A DNA stretch of 5,008 nt, taken from positions 1 through 5,008 of the forward strand of contig JAOPWK010000117.1 of NCBI GenBank assembly GCA_025965735.1. The letters are read 5' to 3'. How positions within the stretch are numbered: the stretch's first letter is position 1; each line of letters begins with the position of its first letter. Of the stretch, positions 1 to 5,008 are shown piece by piece. The stretch comes from Frankiales bacterium (GTDB lineage Bacteria; Actinomycetota; Actinomycetes; Mycobacteriales; SCTD01). The notes beneath the pieces were generated by a model, which saw only the letters and a program-made list of their open reading frames with translations, was not told where the DNA came from and did not search any database. Made by a program: the position numbers and the translations under genes.

Positions 1-808
1 TGTCGAAGCCGGCGTCACGCAGCGCGCGGATCTTGTCCTCCTCGCGCGCCTTGGTGTCGATGAACTCCTCGATGTCGGGGTGGTCCACGTCGAGCACGAC
101 CATCTTGGCGGCCCGGCGGGTGGCGCCACCGCTCTTGATGGTGCCGGCGGAGGCGTCCGCGCCGCGCATGAAGGAGACCGGACCGGAGGCGGTTCCGCCG
201 GAGGACAGCAGCTCCTTGCTGGAGCGGATGCGGGAGAGGTTCAGGCCGGCGCCGGAGCCGCCCTGGAAGATCTTCCCCTCCTCCTTGTACCAGTTGAGAA
301 TCGAGTCCATCGTGTCGTCGACGGCCAGGATGAAGCAGGCCGAGACCTGCTGCGGAGCGGTCGTGCCGACGTTGAACCAGACGGGGCTGTTGAACGAGAA
401 CACCTGGTGCAGCAGCATCCAGGTCAGCTCGTGCTCGAACAGCTGCGCGTCGTCCTCGCTGGCGAAGTAGCCGTTGTCACGGCCGGCCTGGCCGTACTTG
501 AGGACGACGCGGTCGATGAGCTGGCGCAGCGAGGACTCGCGCTGCGAGGTGCCGACGGCGCCGCGGAAGTACTTGGTGGTCACGATGTTCGCGGCGTTGA
601 CCGACCAGAAGTCGGGGAACTCCACGCCGCGCTGCTCGAAGTTGACCGAGCCGTCGCGCCAGTTCGTCATGACGACGTCGCGCTGCTGCCAGGTGACCTC
701 GGCGTACGGGTGCACGCCGGGGGTCGTGTAGACCCGCTCGATGCGCAGCCGCTGCGCAGGCTTGCGCTGCTGCTGCCGAGGGGTGGCGCCGCTGACCGTC
801 TCCGTCAT
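1..808 (-). CDS. nrdJ: Adenosylcobalamin-dependent (class II) ribonucleotide reductase, N-terminal 269 residues (3' end outside window)
   Basis: Class II ribonucleotide reductase reduces ribonucleotides to deoxyribonucleotides in the cytoplasm, using adenosylcobalamin to make the radical, so it needs no oxygen. The visible part has the family's conserved N-terminal blocks: TNWRDGSVNFEQRG (residues 48-61), FWSVNAANIVTTKYFRG (67-83), FNSPVWFNVG (139-148), QVSACFIL (154-161, with C158 as the expected first redox cysteine of the active site) and GGSGAGLNLSRIR (183-195). The start is ATG at 806-808: a GGAG lies 7 nt upstream and the next residues (MTETVSG) form a normal short leader before similarity begins. 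The family is usually over 900 residues in actinobacteria, so about two thirds lies beyond position 1, including the radical-site and C-terminal cysteines. It sits 81 bp downstream of nrdR on the same strand, a known actinobacterial arrangement, and is probably cotranscribed with it. No disruption is seen. Confidence 0.95.
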   Translation of the reverse strand, partial: MTETVSGATPRQQQRKPAQRLRIERVYTTPGVHPYAEVTWQQRDVVMTNWRDGSVNFEQRGVEFPDFWSVNAANIVTTKYFRGAVGTSQRESSLRQLIDRVVLKYGQAGRDNGYFASEDDAQLFEHELTWMLLHQVFSFNSPVWFNVGTTAPQQVSACFILAVDDTMDSILNWYKEEGKIFQGGSGAGLNLSRIRSSKELLSSGGTASGPVSFMRGADASAGTIKSGGATRRAAKMVVLDVDHPDIEEFIDTKAREEDKIRALRDAGFD

Positions 809-844
809 GCCGAATCTCCAAGTCGTCCGTCGATGAGTACAACA

Positions 845-861
845 ACCGCGAGAGCCGCGGC
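845..861 (-). promoter_or_regulatory. Small GC hairpin in the nrdR-nrdJ spacer, possible attenuator or processing site
   Basis: On the minus strand the spacer reads CCGCG-gctct-CGCGG, a perfect 5-bp inverted repeat that a flanking G-U pair extends to six. TTGTTGTAC follows directly in the direction of transcription. A short GC stem plus a U-rich run resembles a weak intrinsic terminator, which could lower nrdJ expression relative to nrdR or mark an RNA processing point. The stem is short, so chance is a real alternative. The rest of the 809-889 spacer shows only the nrdJ ribosome-binding site. Confidence 0.25.
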
Positions 862-889
862 ATTCGCTGTCTGTGGGGTGGTGCGGGGG

Positions 890-1363
890 CTAGCTGGTGG
901 GGACGAGCGGGTCGCTCTGCAGGCCTGCCCGCAGCGCGGTGATCTCCGCCTCGAAGTCGGCCAGCGACTCGAAGGCCCGGTAGACGCTGGCGAAGCGGAG
1001 GTAGGCGACCACGTCGAGCTCCTTGAGGGGCTCGAGGATCGCCAGGCCGACCTCGTCGGCGGGGATCTCCGGGTTGCCGGCGGCGCGCAGGGTGTCCTCC
1101 ACCCGCGCGGCGAGCACCGCGAGGGCGTCCTCGTCGACCGGCCGGCCCTGGCAGGCCTTGCGGACGCCGCTGACGACCTTGGCGCGGGAGAACGGCTCGG
1201 TCACGCCGCAGCGCTTCACCACGGCGAGCGACATCTCCTCGACCGTGGTGAAGCGCCGAGCGCACTCCGGGCACGAGCGGCGGCGCCGGATGGCGTCACC
1301 CTCGCTCGTCTCGCGGCTGTCGACGACGCGGCTGTCGGGGTGCCGGCAGAACGGGCAGCGCAC
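890..1363 (-). CDS. nrdR: Transcriptional repressor NrdR (zinc ribbon plus ATP-cone)
   Basis: NrdR senses nucleotide state by binding ATP or dATP in its ATP-cone, and represses ribonucleotide reductase operons by binding paired NrdR boxes. The 157-residue product has the standard family length. The zinc ribbon uses C3/C6 and C31/C34, in the contexts CPFCRHPDSRVVDSR (3-17) and RRRRSCPECARRF (26-38). The ATP-cone follows from about residue 46, with VVKRCG (48-53), EPFSRAK (56-62) and ACQGRPV (70-76), and ends near residue 136. I chose the GTG at 1361-1363 because the zinc ribbon begins at the second residue and an AAGGGG lies 7 nt upstream. The open frame continues further upstream to about 1624, but that part has no family similarity and covers the regulatory leader. 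The gene precedes nrdJ, its probable target, and NrdR-box-like sites in its own leader suggest autoregulation. All metal ligands and cone motifs are intact. Confidence 0.96.
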   Translation of the reverse strand: MRCPFCRHPDSRVVDSRETSEGDAIRRRRSCPECARRFTTVEEMSLAVVKRCGVTEPFSRAKVVSGVRKACQGRPVDEDALAVLAARVEDTLRAAGNPEIPADEVGLAILEPLKELDVVAYLRFASVYRAFESLADFEAEITALRAGLQSDPLVPTS

Positions 1364-1390
1364 TGTCTTGCCCCTTCCGTCCGCGTCGAC

Positions 1391-1399
1391 TTGTCCACA
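1391..1399 (+). promoter_or_regulatory. DnaA box, perfect match to the actinobacterial consensus
   Basis: The sequence is TTGTCCACA, the preferred DnaA-binding 9-mer of Streptomyces and close relatives. It ends 28 bp upstream of the nrdR start codon, between the proximal NrdR-like box and the ribosome-binding site. DnaA control of a ribonucleotide reductase operon is known for E. coli nrdAB; a role here is inferred. A single 9-mer can occur by chance, but weaker copies lie close by. Confidence 0.55.
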
Positions 1400-1411
1400 C
1401 CCTGTGACACA

Positions 1412-1434
1412 CGCTCCACACAGCATGTGGAGAA
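1412..1434. promoter_or_regulatory. Pair of inverted, degenerate DnaA-box-like 9-mers
   Basis: CGCTCCACA (1412-1420, plus) and TTCTCCACA (1426-1434, minus) face each other. Together they form the perfect 7-bp inverted repeat CTCCACA-cagca-TGTGGAG (1414-1432). The minus-strand copy differs from TTGTCCACA at one base; the plus copy keeps only the TCCACA core. The repeat overlaps the proximal NrdR-like box, so it could instead be a site for another dimeric regulator, or DnaA and NrdR could compete here. Confidence 0.35.
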
Positions 1435-1464
1435 CTACAACCGTGTAATCCCTAGATGTTGTGT
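1418..1464 (-). promoter_or_regulatory. Two NrdR-box-like operators spaced 31 bp apart upstream of nrdR
   Basis: Against the general NrdR box ACACTATATATAGTGT, the distal site (1449-1464, minus strand ACACAACATCTAGGGA) matches 11 of 16 positions. The proximal site (1418-1433, minus strand TCTCCACATGCTGTGT) matches 9 of 16. Both were counted by eye. A 15-bp gap separates them, giving a 31-bp repeat, about three helical turns, which is the spacing known for NrdR box pairs in bacterial nrd promoters. They lie 55-101 bp upstream of the nrdR start codon, where they could repress the nrdR-nrdJ unit. I could not fix the -35 and -10 elements. The proximal box is weak taken alone; the spacing is what supports it. 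Confidence 0.6.
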
Positions 1465-1671
1465 CGGGGACAGTAGGGGGACACCAGGGCGCAGGCAAGC
1501 AGAACGCGCCGGTCGTCGCGAAACCGCAGGTCGCAGGGCGTGTTGCCCACACCGGCCGGGCGTGTCGCCCGACACACGGCCGCGACATCGGTCCACAGAT
1601 GTCCGGAAGCTGCTGGTCGGGCACGTCGAGCAGCCTGAGCCTGGGGTGTGACAGTGGCGATCAGGCGCCCG
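1465..1671. other. Intergenic stretch without a recognisable gene
   Basis: No frame here gives a recognisable protein, a good ribosome-binding site or a conserved RNA. The open frames crossing it on both strands are low-complexity runs of Arg, Pro, Ala and Ser typical of GC-rich non-coding DNA. The only site noted is CGGTCCACA at 1589-1597, a DnaA-box-like 9-mer with 7 of 9 matches to TTGTCCACA. I found no actinobacterial LexA-type (GAAC-N-GTTC) box, although lexA is often close to nrdR in this phylum. Confidence 0.5.
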
Positions 1672-1690
1672 TGGCGCCACGCCGGCGCCA
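1672..1690. repeat. Perfect 7-bp inverted repeat, possible relic operator of the antitoxin gene
   Basis: TGGCGCC (1672-1678) and GGCGCCA (1684-1690) flank a 5-nt spacer and run directly into the ATG of the antitoxin-like remnant. GGCGCC itself occurs at 1664-1669, 1673-1678 and 1684-1689, and again at 1742-1747. Ribbon-helix-helix antitoxins commonly bind inverted repeats over their own promoter, so this may be a former operator. A plain hairpin at the 3' side of the pRiA4b gene is an alternative. Confidence 0.35.
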
Positions 1691-1824
1691 TGCCCGGCGT
1701 CCAGATCAAGGACGTCCCGGCGGAGACGCACACCGTCCTGCGGCGCCGTGCCGGAGCTCGTCACCGCAGACGCCGGCTGGCGTCCGCCCCCGGGCTGCAC
1801 CGTCCGGTCACCCTGCTCAGCTGA
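1690..1824 (+). pseudogene. Remnant of a FitA/VapB-like ribbon-helix-helix antitoxin gene
   Basis: The frame opens with MPGVQIKDVPAETHTVLRRR, which reads like the N-terminus of FitA-type antitoxins (a beta strand VQIKDVP, then the first helix THTVLRRRA). These proteins bind their own operator and neutralise a PIN-domain RNase toxin. After about residue 21 the similarity ends: the expected second helix (a SLQEYL-like segment) is replaced by an Arg-rich tail, and the frame stops at residue 44, whereas the family is usually about 70-90 residues. No PIN toxin gene follows; an opposing gene begins to overlap at 1817. There is no clear ribosome-binding site before the ATG. In the +3 frame from 1748 a short VPELVTADAG resembles the start of a PIN toxin (LV-x-x-DA), so a deletion joining the two genes is possible, but that reading is weak. 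I judge it a decayed gene rather than a working small protein. Confidence 0.5.
1766..1787 (-). terminator. Terminator-like hairpin downstream of the pRiA4b ORF-3 family gene
   Basis: In the minus-strand RNA, GCGGACGCC and GGCGUCUGC can pair as a 9-bp stem with a 4-nt loop (AGCC). One pair is G-U, which forms only in the minus-strand transcript. The hairpin begins 29 nt after the stop codon of the upstream gene. No U-run follows, but many actinobacterial terminators lack one. It overlaps the antitoxin remnant, which fits that remnant no longer being constrained as coding. Confidence 0.4.
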
Positions 1825-2347
1825 GCACGCGCAGCGCGCGATCGGCCTGCTCCAGGTCGAAGGCGCCTGGGTCGAGCGGCCCGCCGAGCCAGTCGAGGCG
1901 CTCCTCGTGCTCCGGGTGCGTCGGGTCGGCCAGTACCGCCAGCAGCTCCTCGTACCCCCAGGGCCCGCCGCAGTCCTCCGGCGGGCAGGCCCCCTGCCCG
2001 GCCAGGCAGCGGGGCTCTGAAGCCGCTGGCAGGACCTCCTCGACCTGCAGCGTGTGCACCCAGTCGTCGCCGAAGTCGTAGCTGTAGAGCAGGCACTCAC
2101 CGGTGCCGCGCACCACGTCCTGCAGCCGCACCGTCGTCTCCAGGACGTTGTCCTCGCCGTCGCCGTACCGCTCCTCACCAGCCTCGAACTCGTGCAGGTG
2201 CGCGTCCTGCCACCCCATGACGCGTTGGACGGCGTCGTGCACCTGCCCGAGGTGCAGCTGCCCCGGCAGCACCACCTCGCGCCAGACGGCCGGGTCCGTG
2301 CCTTGCAGCGTGATGCGGATCCGGTACGCCGCCGGCTGCCCAGTCAT
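1817..2347 (-). CDS. pRiA4b ORF-3 family protein (function unknown)
   Basis: The 176-residue product belongs to the pRiA4b ORF-3-like family, named after an ORF on an Agrobacterium Ri plasmid; no biochemical role is established that I know of. Family hallmarks run throughout: YRIRITLQG then VWREVVLP (8-28), LHLGQVHDAVQRVMGW (31-46), HLHEF (50-54), YSYDFGDDWVH (88-98) and CPPEDCGGPWGY (121-132). C114, C121 and C126 together with the histidines could form a metal site, but that is inference. The length suits a single-domain member, and the acidic C-terminus ends in an LDxxxFDLEQAD-type block near residue 159. ATG at 2345-2347 is preceded closely by GAGGAG, which supports this start. It is divergent from the GAF-EAL gene, 80 bp away, and sits alone on its strand with a hairpin downstream. 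The family is often found in accessory DNA, but base composition here is like its neighbours. Confidence 0.9.
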   Translation of the reverse strand: MTGQPAAYRIRITLQGTDPAVWREVVLPGQLHLGQVHDAVQRVMGWQDAHLHEFEAGEERYGDGEDNVLETTVRLQDVVRGTGECLLYSYDFGDDWVHTLQVEEVLPAASEPRCLAGQGACPPEDCGGPWGYEELLAVLADPTHPEHEERLDWLGGPLDPGAFDLEQADRALRVLS

Positions 2348-2427
2348 GATTCTCCTCGTCGGTTGCGGCAGAGGATAGGTTCCCCCGGCACCCTGAGCCG
2401 TGCCCGACCGGGACGTACGAGGGGGCC
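2348..2427. promoter_or_regulatory. Divergent promoter spacer between the pRiA4b ORF-3 gene and the GAF-EAL gene
   Basis: This 80-bp spacer must hold the 5' signals of both outward-facing genes. On the minus strand, TATCCT (2372-2377) fits a TAnnnT -10 element about 25 bp before the pRiA4b start, but no good -35 lies at 17-18 bp from it. On the plus strand a GGGGG (2421-2425) precedes the GTG starts. The placement of the promoters is inferred from gene orientation rather than from strong motifs. Confidence 0.35.
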
Positions 2428-3702
2428 GTGGTGTCGAGCAGCGCGTCCGAGAGCGCGCTGCCGGGCGACCTCGAGGCGCTGGCCATGCTCACCGCCGGCA
2501 CCAGCTACGCCGACGCCGTCCGCCAGCTGCTCGCGGTCGTGCGCACCCAGCTCGGGATGCAGGTCGCCTGGGTGAGCGAGTTCGTCGGCGGCGACCAGCT
2601 GTTGCGCTTCGTGGACGCCGAGCCCGGCGCCAAGGCCCCGCCCGAGGGCAGCCGGCACCCGCTGGGCGGCTCGTTCTGCGCCCGCGTGCTGGACGGCCGC
2701 TTCCCCGCCGCGATCCCCGACACCCGCGCGGTGCCCGAGGCGGCGCTGCTCGACGTCACCTCCGACCTGGGCATCGGCGCGTACGTCGGCGTCCCGCTGC
2801 TCGGCCCGCACGGGGTCGCCGTCGGGATGCTCTGCGCGGTGCACGACACCGCCACGCCGACGCTGTCCGAGCGGGACGTCGCCGCGCTGCGCCTGCTCGT
2901 GCAGCTGCTGCACGATCTGCAGTCGCGGGCCGTCACGGCCGCGCAGGCGGTCGAGGACCGCGACCGGATGCAGCGCACGATGCACGCCGTCATCGCCGGG
3001 ACCGGCCGGCACGCGGTGCTGCAGCCGATCGTCGACCTGGCCAGCGGCCGCACCGTCGCCGCGGAGGGGCTGACCCGCTTCACCGCCACCAGCCCGGCGG
3101 CAGAAGGTGGCCGTACGACGGCGCAGTGGTTCGACGACGCCGCCCGCCTCGAGCTGCGCGAGGACCTCGAGCTGCAGGCCGCCTGCTCGGTGCTGGACCT
3201 GCTCGACGACGCTGTGCCCCGGCGCGCCGCTGTCAGCGTCAACCTCAGCCCCGGCACGCTCACCGGCGACCGGCTGGCCGATCTGCTCGCCGGGCGGCCG
3301 CTCGAGCGGGTTGTGCTCGAGGTGACCGAGCACGCGCCCGTGCAGGACTACGACGCGCTGCACGCGGCGCTGCAGCCCTACCGCCAGCAGGGCCTGCGGC
3401 TGGCCGTGGACGACGCCGGCGCCGGCTACGCCGCGCTGCAGCACGTGCTGGCCGTACGCCCGGACTTCATCAAGATCGACATGGCGCTGGTGCGCGGCGC
3501 CGACTCCGACCTCCCCCGCCGGACGCTGCTCACCGCTCTGGCCGACTTCGCCGAAGCCACCTCCTGCCGGCTGGTCGCGGAGGGCGTCCAGACCGACGGC
3601 GAGCTGCGGGCGGTCGCTGCGTGCGGGGTGCACCTGGCCCAGGGCTACCTGCTCGGCATGCCCTCGCGCGCGCCGTCCTGGAGCGGCTTCGTCCTGCCCT
3701 AG
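2428..3702 (+). CDS. GAF-EAL domain protein, probable cyclic-di-GMP phosphodiesterase
   Basis: The product (424 residues) has an N-terminal GAF sensor domain (about 15-165, with GGSFCARVLDGRFPAAIPDTR around 80-100 and GAYVGVPL at 117-124) and a C-terminal EAL domain (about 193-424). EAL proteins cleave c-di-GMP to linear pGpG. Expected catalytic positions are present: E213 in EGL, N272 in NLSP, E298 in EVTE, D328/D329, K349 in KID, E385 in AEGV and Q405 in QGY. Departures are EGL for EAL, DDAGAGYAAL (328-337) for the usual DDFGTGYSSL, and Q388 where most active enzymes have the second Glu of EGVE, so activity is likely but not certain. There is no signal peptide or membrane segment, so it is cytosolic, with a GAF ligand I cannot identify. 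Two GTG codons in a row (2428, 2431) are possible starts; the second gives a better 5-nt spacing from GGGGG. The stop overlaps that of the convergent nhaA gene. Confidence 0.9.
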   Translation: MVSSSASESALPGDLEALAMLTAGTSYADAVRQLLAVVRTQLGMQVAWVSEFVGGDQLLRFVDAEPGAKAPPEGSRHPLGGSFCARVLDGRFPAAIPDTRAVPEAALLDVTSDLGIGAYVGVPLLGPHGVAVGMLCAVHDTATPTLSERDVAALRLLVQLLHDLQSRAVTAAQAVEDRDRMQRTMHAVIAGTGRHAVLQPIVDLASGRTVAAEGLTRFTATSPAAEGGRTTAQWFDDAARLELREDLELQAACSVLDLLDDAVPRRAAVSVNLSPGTLTGDRLADLLAGRPLERVVLEVTEHAPVQDYDALHAALQPYRQQGLRLAVDDAGAGYAALQHVLAVRPDFIKIDMALVRGADSDLPRRTLLTALADFAEATSCRLVAEGVQTDGELRAVAACGVHLAQGYLLGMPSRAPSWSGFVLP

Positions 3703-5008
3703 TCGGGGTCGGGGATCTGGCGCAGCGGCGGCAGCGTTCGCACCTCGTCGCCGGGCAGGCACAGCCCGCCGCGCGAGGACAGGAAGCGGAACACCCCCAG
3801 CGCGATCACCGCGGCCAGGAACGACCCGACGAGGATGCCGATCTTCGCGTCCTGCCGCAGCACCGGGTCCTCGAACGCCAGCTCGGTCACGAACAGCGCG
3901 ATCGTGAAGCCGATCCCGGCCACCGACGCCACCCCGGTGAGCTGCCCCCAGCGCACCCCGCCGACGAACGTCGAGGTCGGCAGCTTCAGCGCGAACCAGG
4001 TGCCGGCCACGATCCCGAGCAGCTTGCCGACGACCAGCCCGAGCACGATCCCGATCGCCACCCGGCTGGTCGCCGCCGTGCGCAGCGCCTCTCCGTCCAG
4101 CCGCACCCCGGCGTTGGCCAGCGCGAACAGCGGGACCACGGCGAAGCCGACCACCGGGTGCAGGCGCAGGGTGAGCCGGTCGTTCTCGGACACGGTCCCG
4201 GCCAGGCTGCGCACCAGCTCGCGGGCCCGCTCGGCCGACGGGGCGGAGATGAAGCTGCGCCCGACCGCCTGCGTGCGCTTGAGGTCGGCCTGCGCCGGGG
4301 CGTAGGAGGCGAACAGCAGCCCCATCGCGACACCCGCCACCGTCGGGTGCACCCCGGAGGCGTACGTCGCCAGCCAGAGCAGCACCGCGACGACGACGTA
4401 CGGCGCCGGGTTGCTCACCCGGGCGCCCCGGAGCGCGACCAGCACCAGGAAGAGCAGCGCGGCCAGGCCGAGAGAGCCGGTGTCCAGGTCGTCGGTGTAG
4501 AAGACGGCGATGACGCCGATCGCGGCGATGTCGTCGACGATCGCCAGCGCCAGCAGGAAGACCCGCAGCCGGTTCGGGCACTGCGGCCCCACCAGCGCCA
4601 GCACGCCGAGCGCGAACGCGGTGTCGGTGGAGATGGCGATGCCCCAGCCGCGCGCGGCCTCGCCGTCACCTCCCGCGACCGCCAGGTAGAGCAGCGCCGG
4701 CACGACCAAGCCGCCCAGCGCGGCCAGCGCGGGCGCGACGACGGCCTTGCGGTCCTGGTACTCCCCCACCGACAGCTCGCGCGCGATCTCCAGCCCCACC
4801 AGCAGGAAGAACAGCGTCATCAGCGCGTCGTTCACCCAGTGGCGCAGCGACTCGTCGATGGCCGAGTCGCCGAGCTGCACCGACAGGTGCGTGCTCCACA
4901 GCTGCTCGTAGCTGTCGCTCCACGGGCTGTTCGCCCAGACCAGCGCGACGACGGTGGCGAGCAGGAGCAGCACCGCGCTGCCGGACTCGGTGCGCAGGTA
5001 CTCCCTTG
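3699..5008 (-). CDS. nhaA: Na+/H+ antiporter NhaA (5' end outside window)
   Basis: NhaA is an inner-membrane antiporter that exports Na+ (or Li+) in exchange for protons, for pH and sodium homeostasis. The frame stays open to the right edge, reading REYLRTESGSAVLLLLATV, typical of the segment just before and into the first membrane helix; the true start is therefore beyond 5008. Counting from the GTG at 4973, the key residues are D117 in STDTAFALGVLAL (equivalent to E. coli D133), the sodium-binding pair D147/D148 in LALAIVDDIAAIGVIAVFYT (D163/D164) and K317 in VVGKLLG (K300). Other family blocks are LVWANSPW (11-18), the LMTLFFLLVGLEIARE segment (51-66) and SVAGIGFTIALFV (350-362). About 11-12 hydrophobic helices are evident. 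The C-terminus ends in a short hydrophilic tail after about residue 398, with no fused thioredoxin-like domain. It is convergent with the GAF-EAL gene, sharing CTAG at the stops. Confidence 0.96.
   Translation of the reverse strand, partial: REYLRTESGSAVLLLLATVVALVWANSPWSDSYEQLWSTHLSVQLGDSAIDESLRHWVNDALMTLFFLLVGLEIARELSVGEYQDRKAVVAPALAALGGLVVPALLYLAVAGGDGEAARGWGIAISTDTAFALGVLALVGPQCPNRLRVFLLALAIVDDIAAIGVIAVFYTDDLDTGSLGLAALLFLVLVALRGARVSNPAPYVVVAVLLWLATYASGVHPTVAGVAMGLLFASYAPAQADLKRTQAVGRSFISAPSAERARELVRSLAGTVSENDRLTLRLHPVVGFAVVPLFALANAGVRLDGEALRTAATSRVAIGIVLGLVVGKLLGIVAGTWFALKLPTSTFVGGVRWGQLTGVASVAGIGFTIALFVTELAFEDPVLRQDAKIGILVGSFLAAVIALGVFRFLSSRGGLCLPGDEVRTLPPLRQIPDPD

Noticed and set aside
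1364..1624. N-terminal extension of NrdR to an ATG at 1624
   Set aside because: It would add about 87 residues before the zinc ribbon with no family similarity, and it covers the NrdR-like boxes and DnaA boxes. The GTG at 1363 has a good ribosome-binding site and gives the normal family length.
80..1651. A 523-codon plus-strand open frame antisense to nrdJ and nrdR
   Set aside because: Its product is low-complexity (Ala, Gly, Arg, Val, Asp) with no recognisable motif, and it lies across two well-conserved genes. It is a GC-rich shadow frame.
1452..1733. A 93-codon minus-strand open frame in the nrdR upstream region
   Set aside because: It has no recognisable motif, overlaps the distal NrdR-like box and is largely antisense to the antitoxin remnant.
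2344..4581. A 745-codon minus-strand open frame spanning the GAF-EAL gene and part of nhaA
   Set aside because: The product has Arg/Ala/Gly-rich repeats without domains, while the alternative frames encode clear GAF-EAL and NhaA proteins.
4971..4973. GTG as the start of nhaA
   Set aside because: Upstream in-frame codons still encode NhaA-like sequence (REYLRTESGSA) to the window edge, so the start lies outside.
1..5008. CRISPR arrays, tRNA or rRNA genes, insertion sequences, cobalamin riboswitch
   Set aside because: I saw no regular direct repeats with spacers, no tRNA-like cloverleaf, no transposase motifs or terminal repeats, and no B12-box-like element in the leader of nrdR or nrdJ.

Overview
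This is a chromosomal window from a GC-rich bacterium. The codon use, the GTG starts, the side-by-side nrdR and nrdJ genes and the TTGTCCACA-type DnaA box all point to an actinobacterium. A family such as Geodermatophilaceae or a relative would fit, but nothing here proves the genus. There are five solid genes, two of them cut by the window edges.

Left part (1-1363, minus strand): nrdR (890-1363), the zinc-ribbon/ATP-cone repressor of ribonucleotide reductase genes, lies upstream of nrdJ (start at 808, running off the left edge), the adenosylcobalamin-dependent ribonucleotide reductase. They look like one transcription unit with an 81-bp gap that holds a small hairpin. The nrdR leader (1364-1464) carries two NrdR-box-like sites 31 bp apart and a cluster of DnaA-box-like sites, one of them a perfect TTGTCCACA. 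This suggests dNTP-level feedback and possibly replication-linked control of dNTP supply.

Middle (1465-2427): about 350 bp without an intact gene. It holds an inverted repeat, the first 20 or so codons of a FitA/VapB-like ribbon-helix-helix antitoxin that then loses all family similarity (a probable relic), and a terminator-like hairpin. This is followed by a pRiA4b ORF-3 family gene (1817-2347, minus). An 80-bp divergent spacer separates that gene from the next one.

Right part (2428-5008): a plus-strand GAF-EAL protein (a probable cyclic-di-GMP phosphodiesterase with several altered motif positions) converges on a minus-strand NhaA Na+/H+ antiporter whose 5' end is outside the window. The two stop codons overlap in a single CTAG.

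I see no convincing new multi-gene system. The most worthwhile leads are the layered NrdR/DnaA site arrangement before nrdR, the antitoxin relic with its inverted repeat, and the altered EAL signature.
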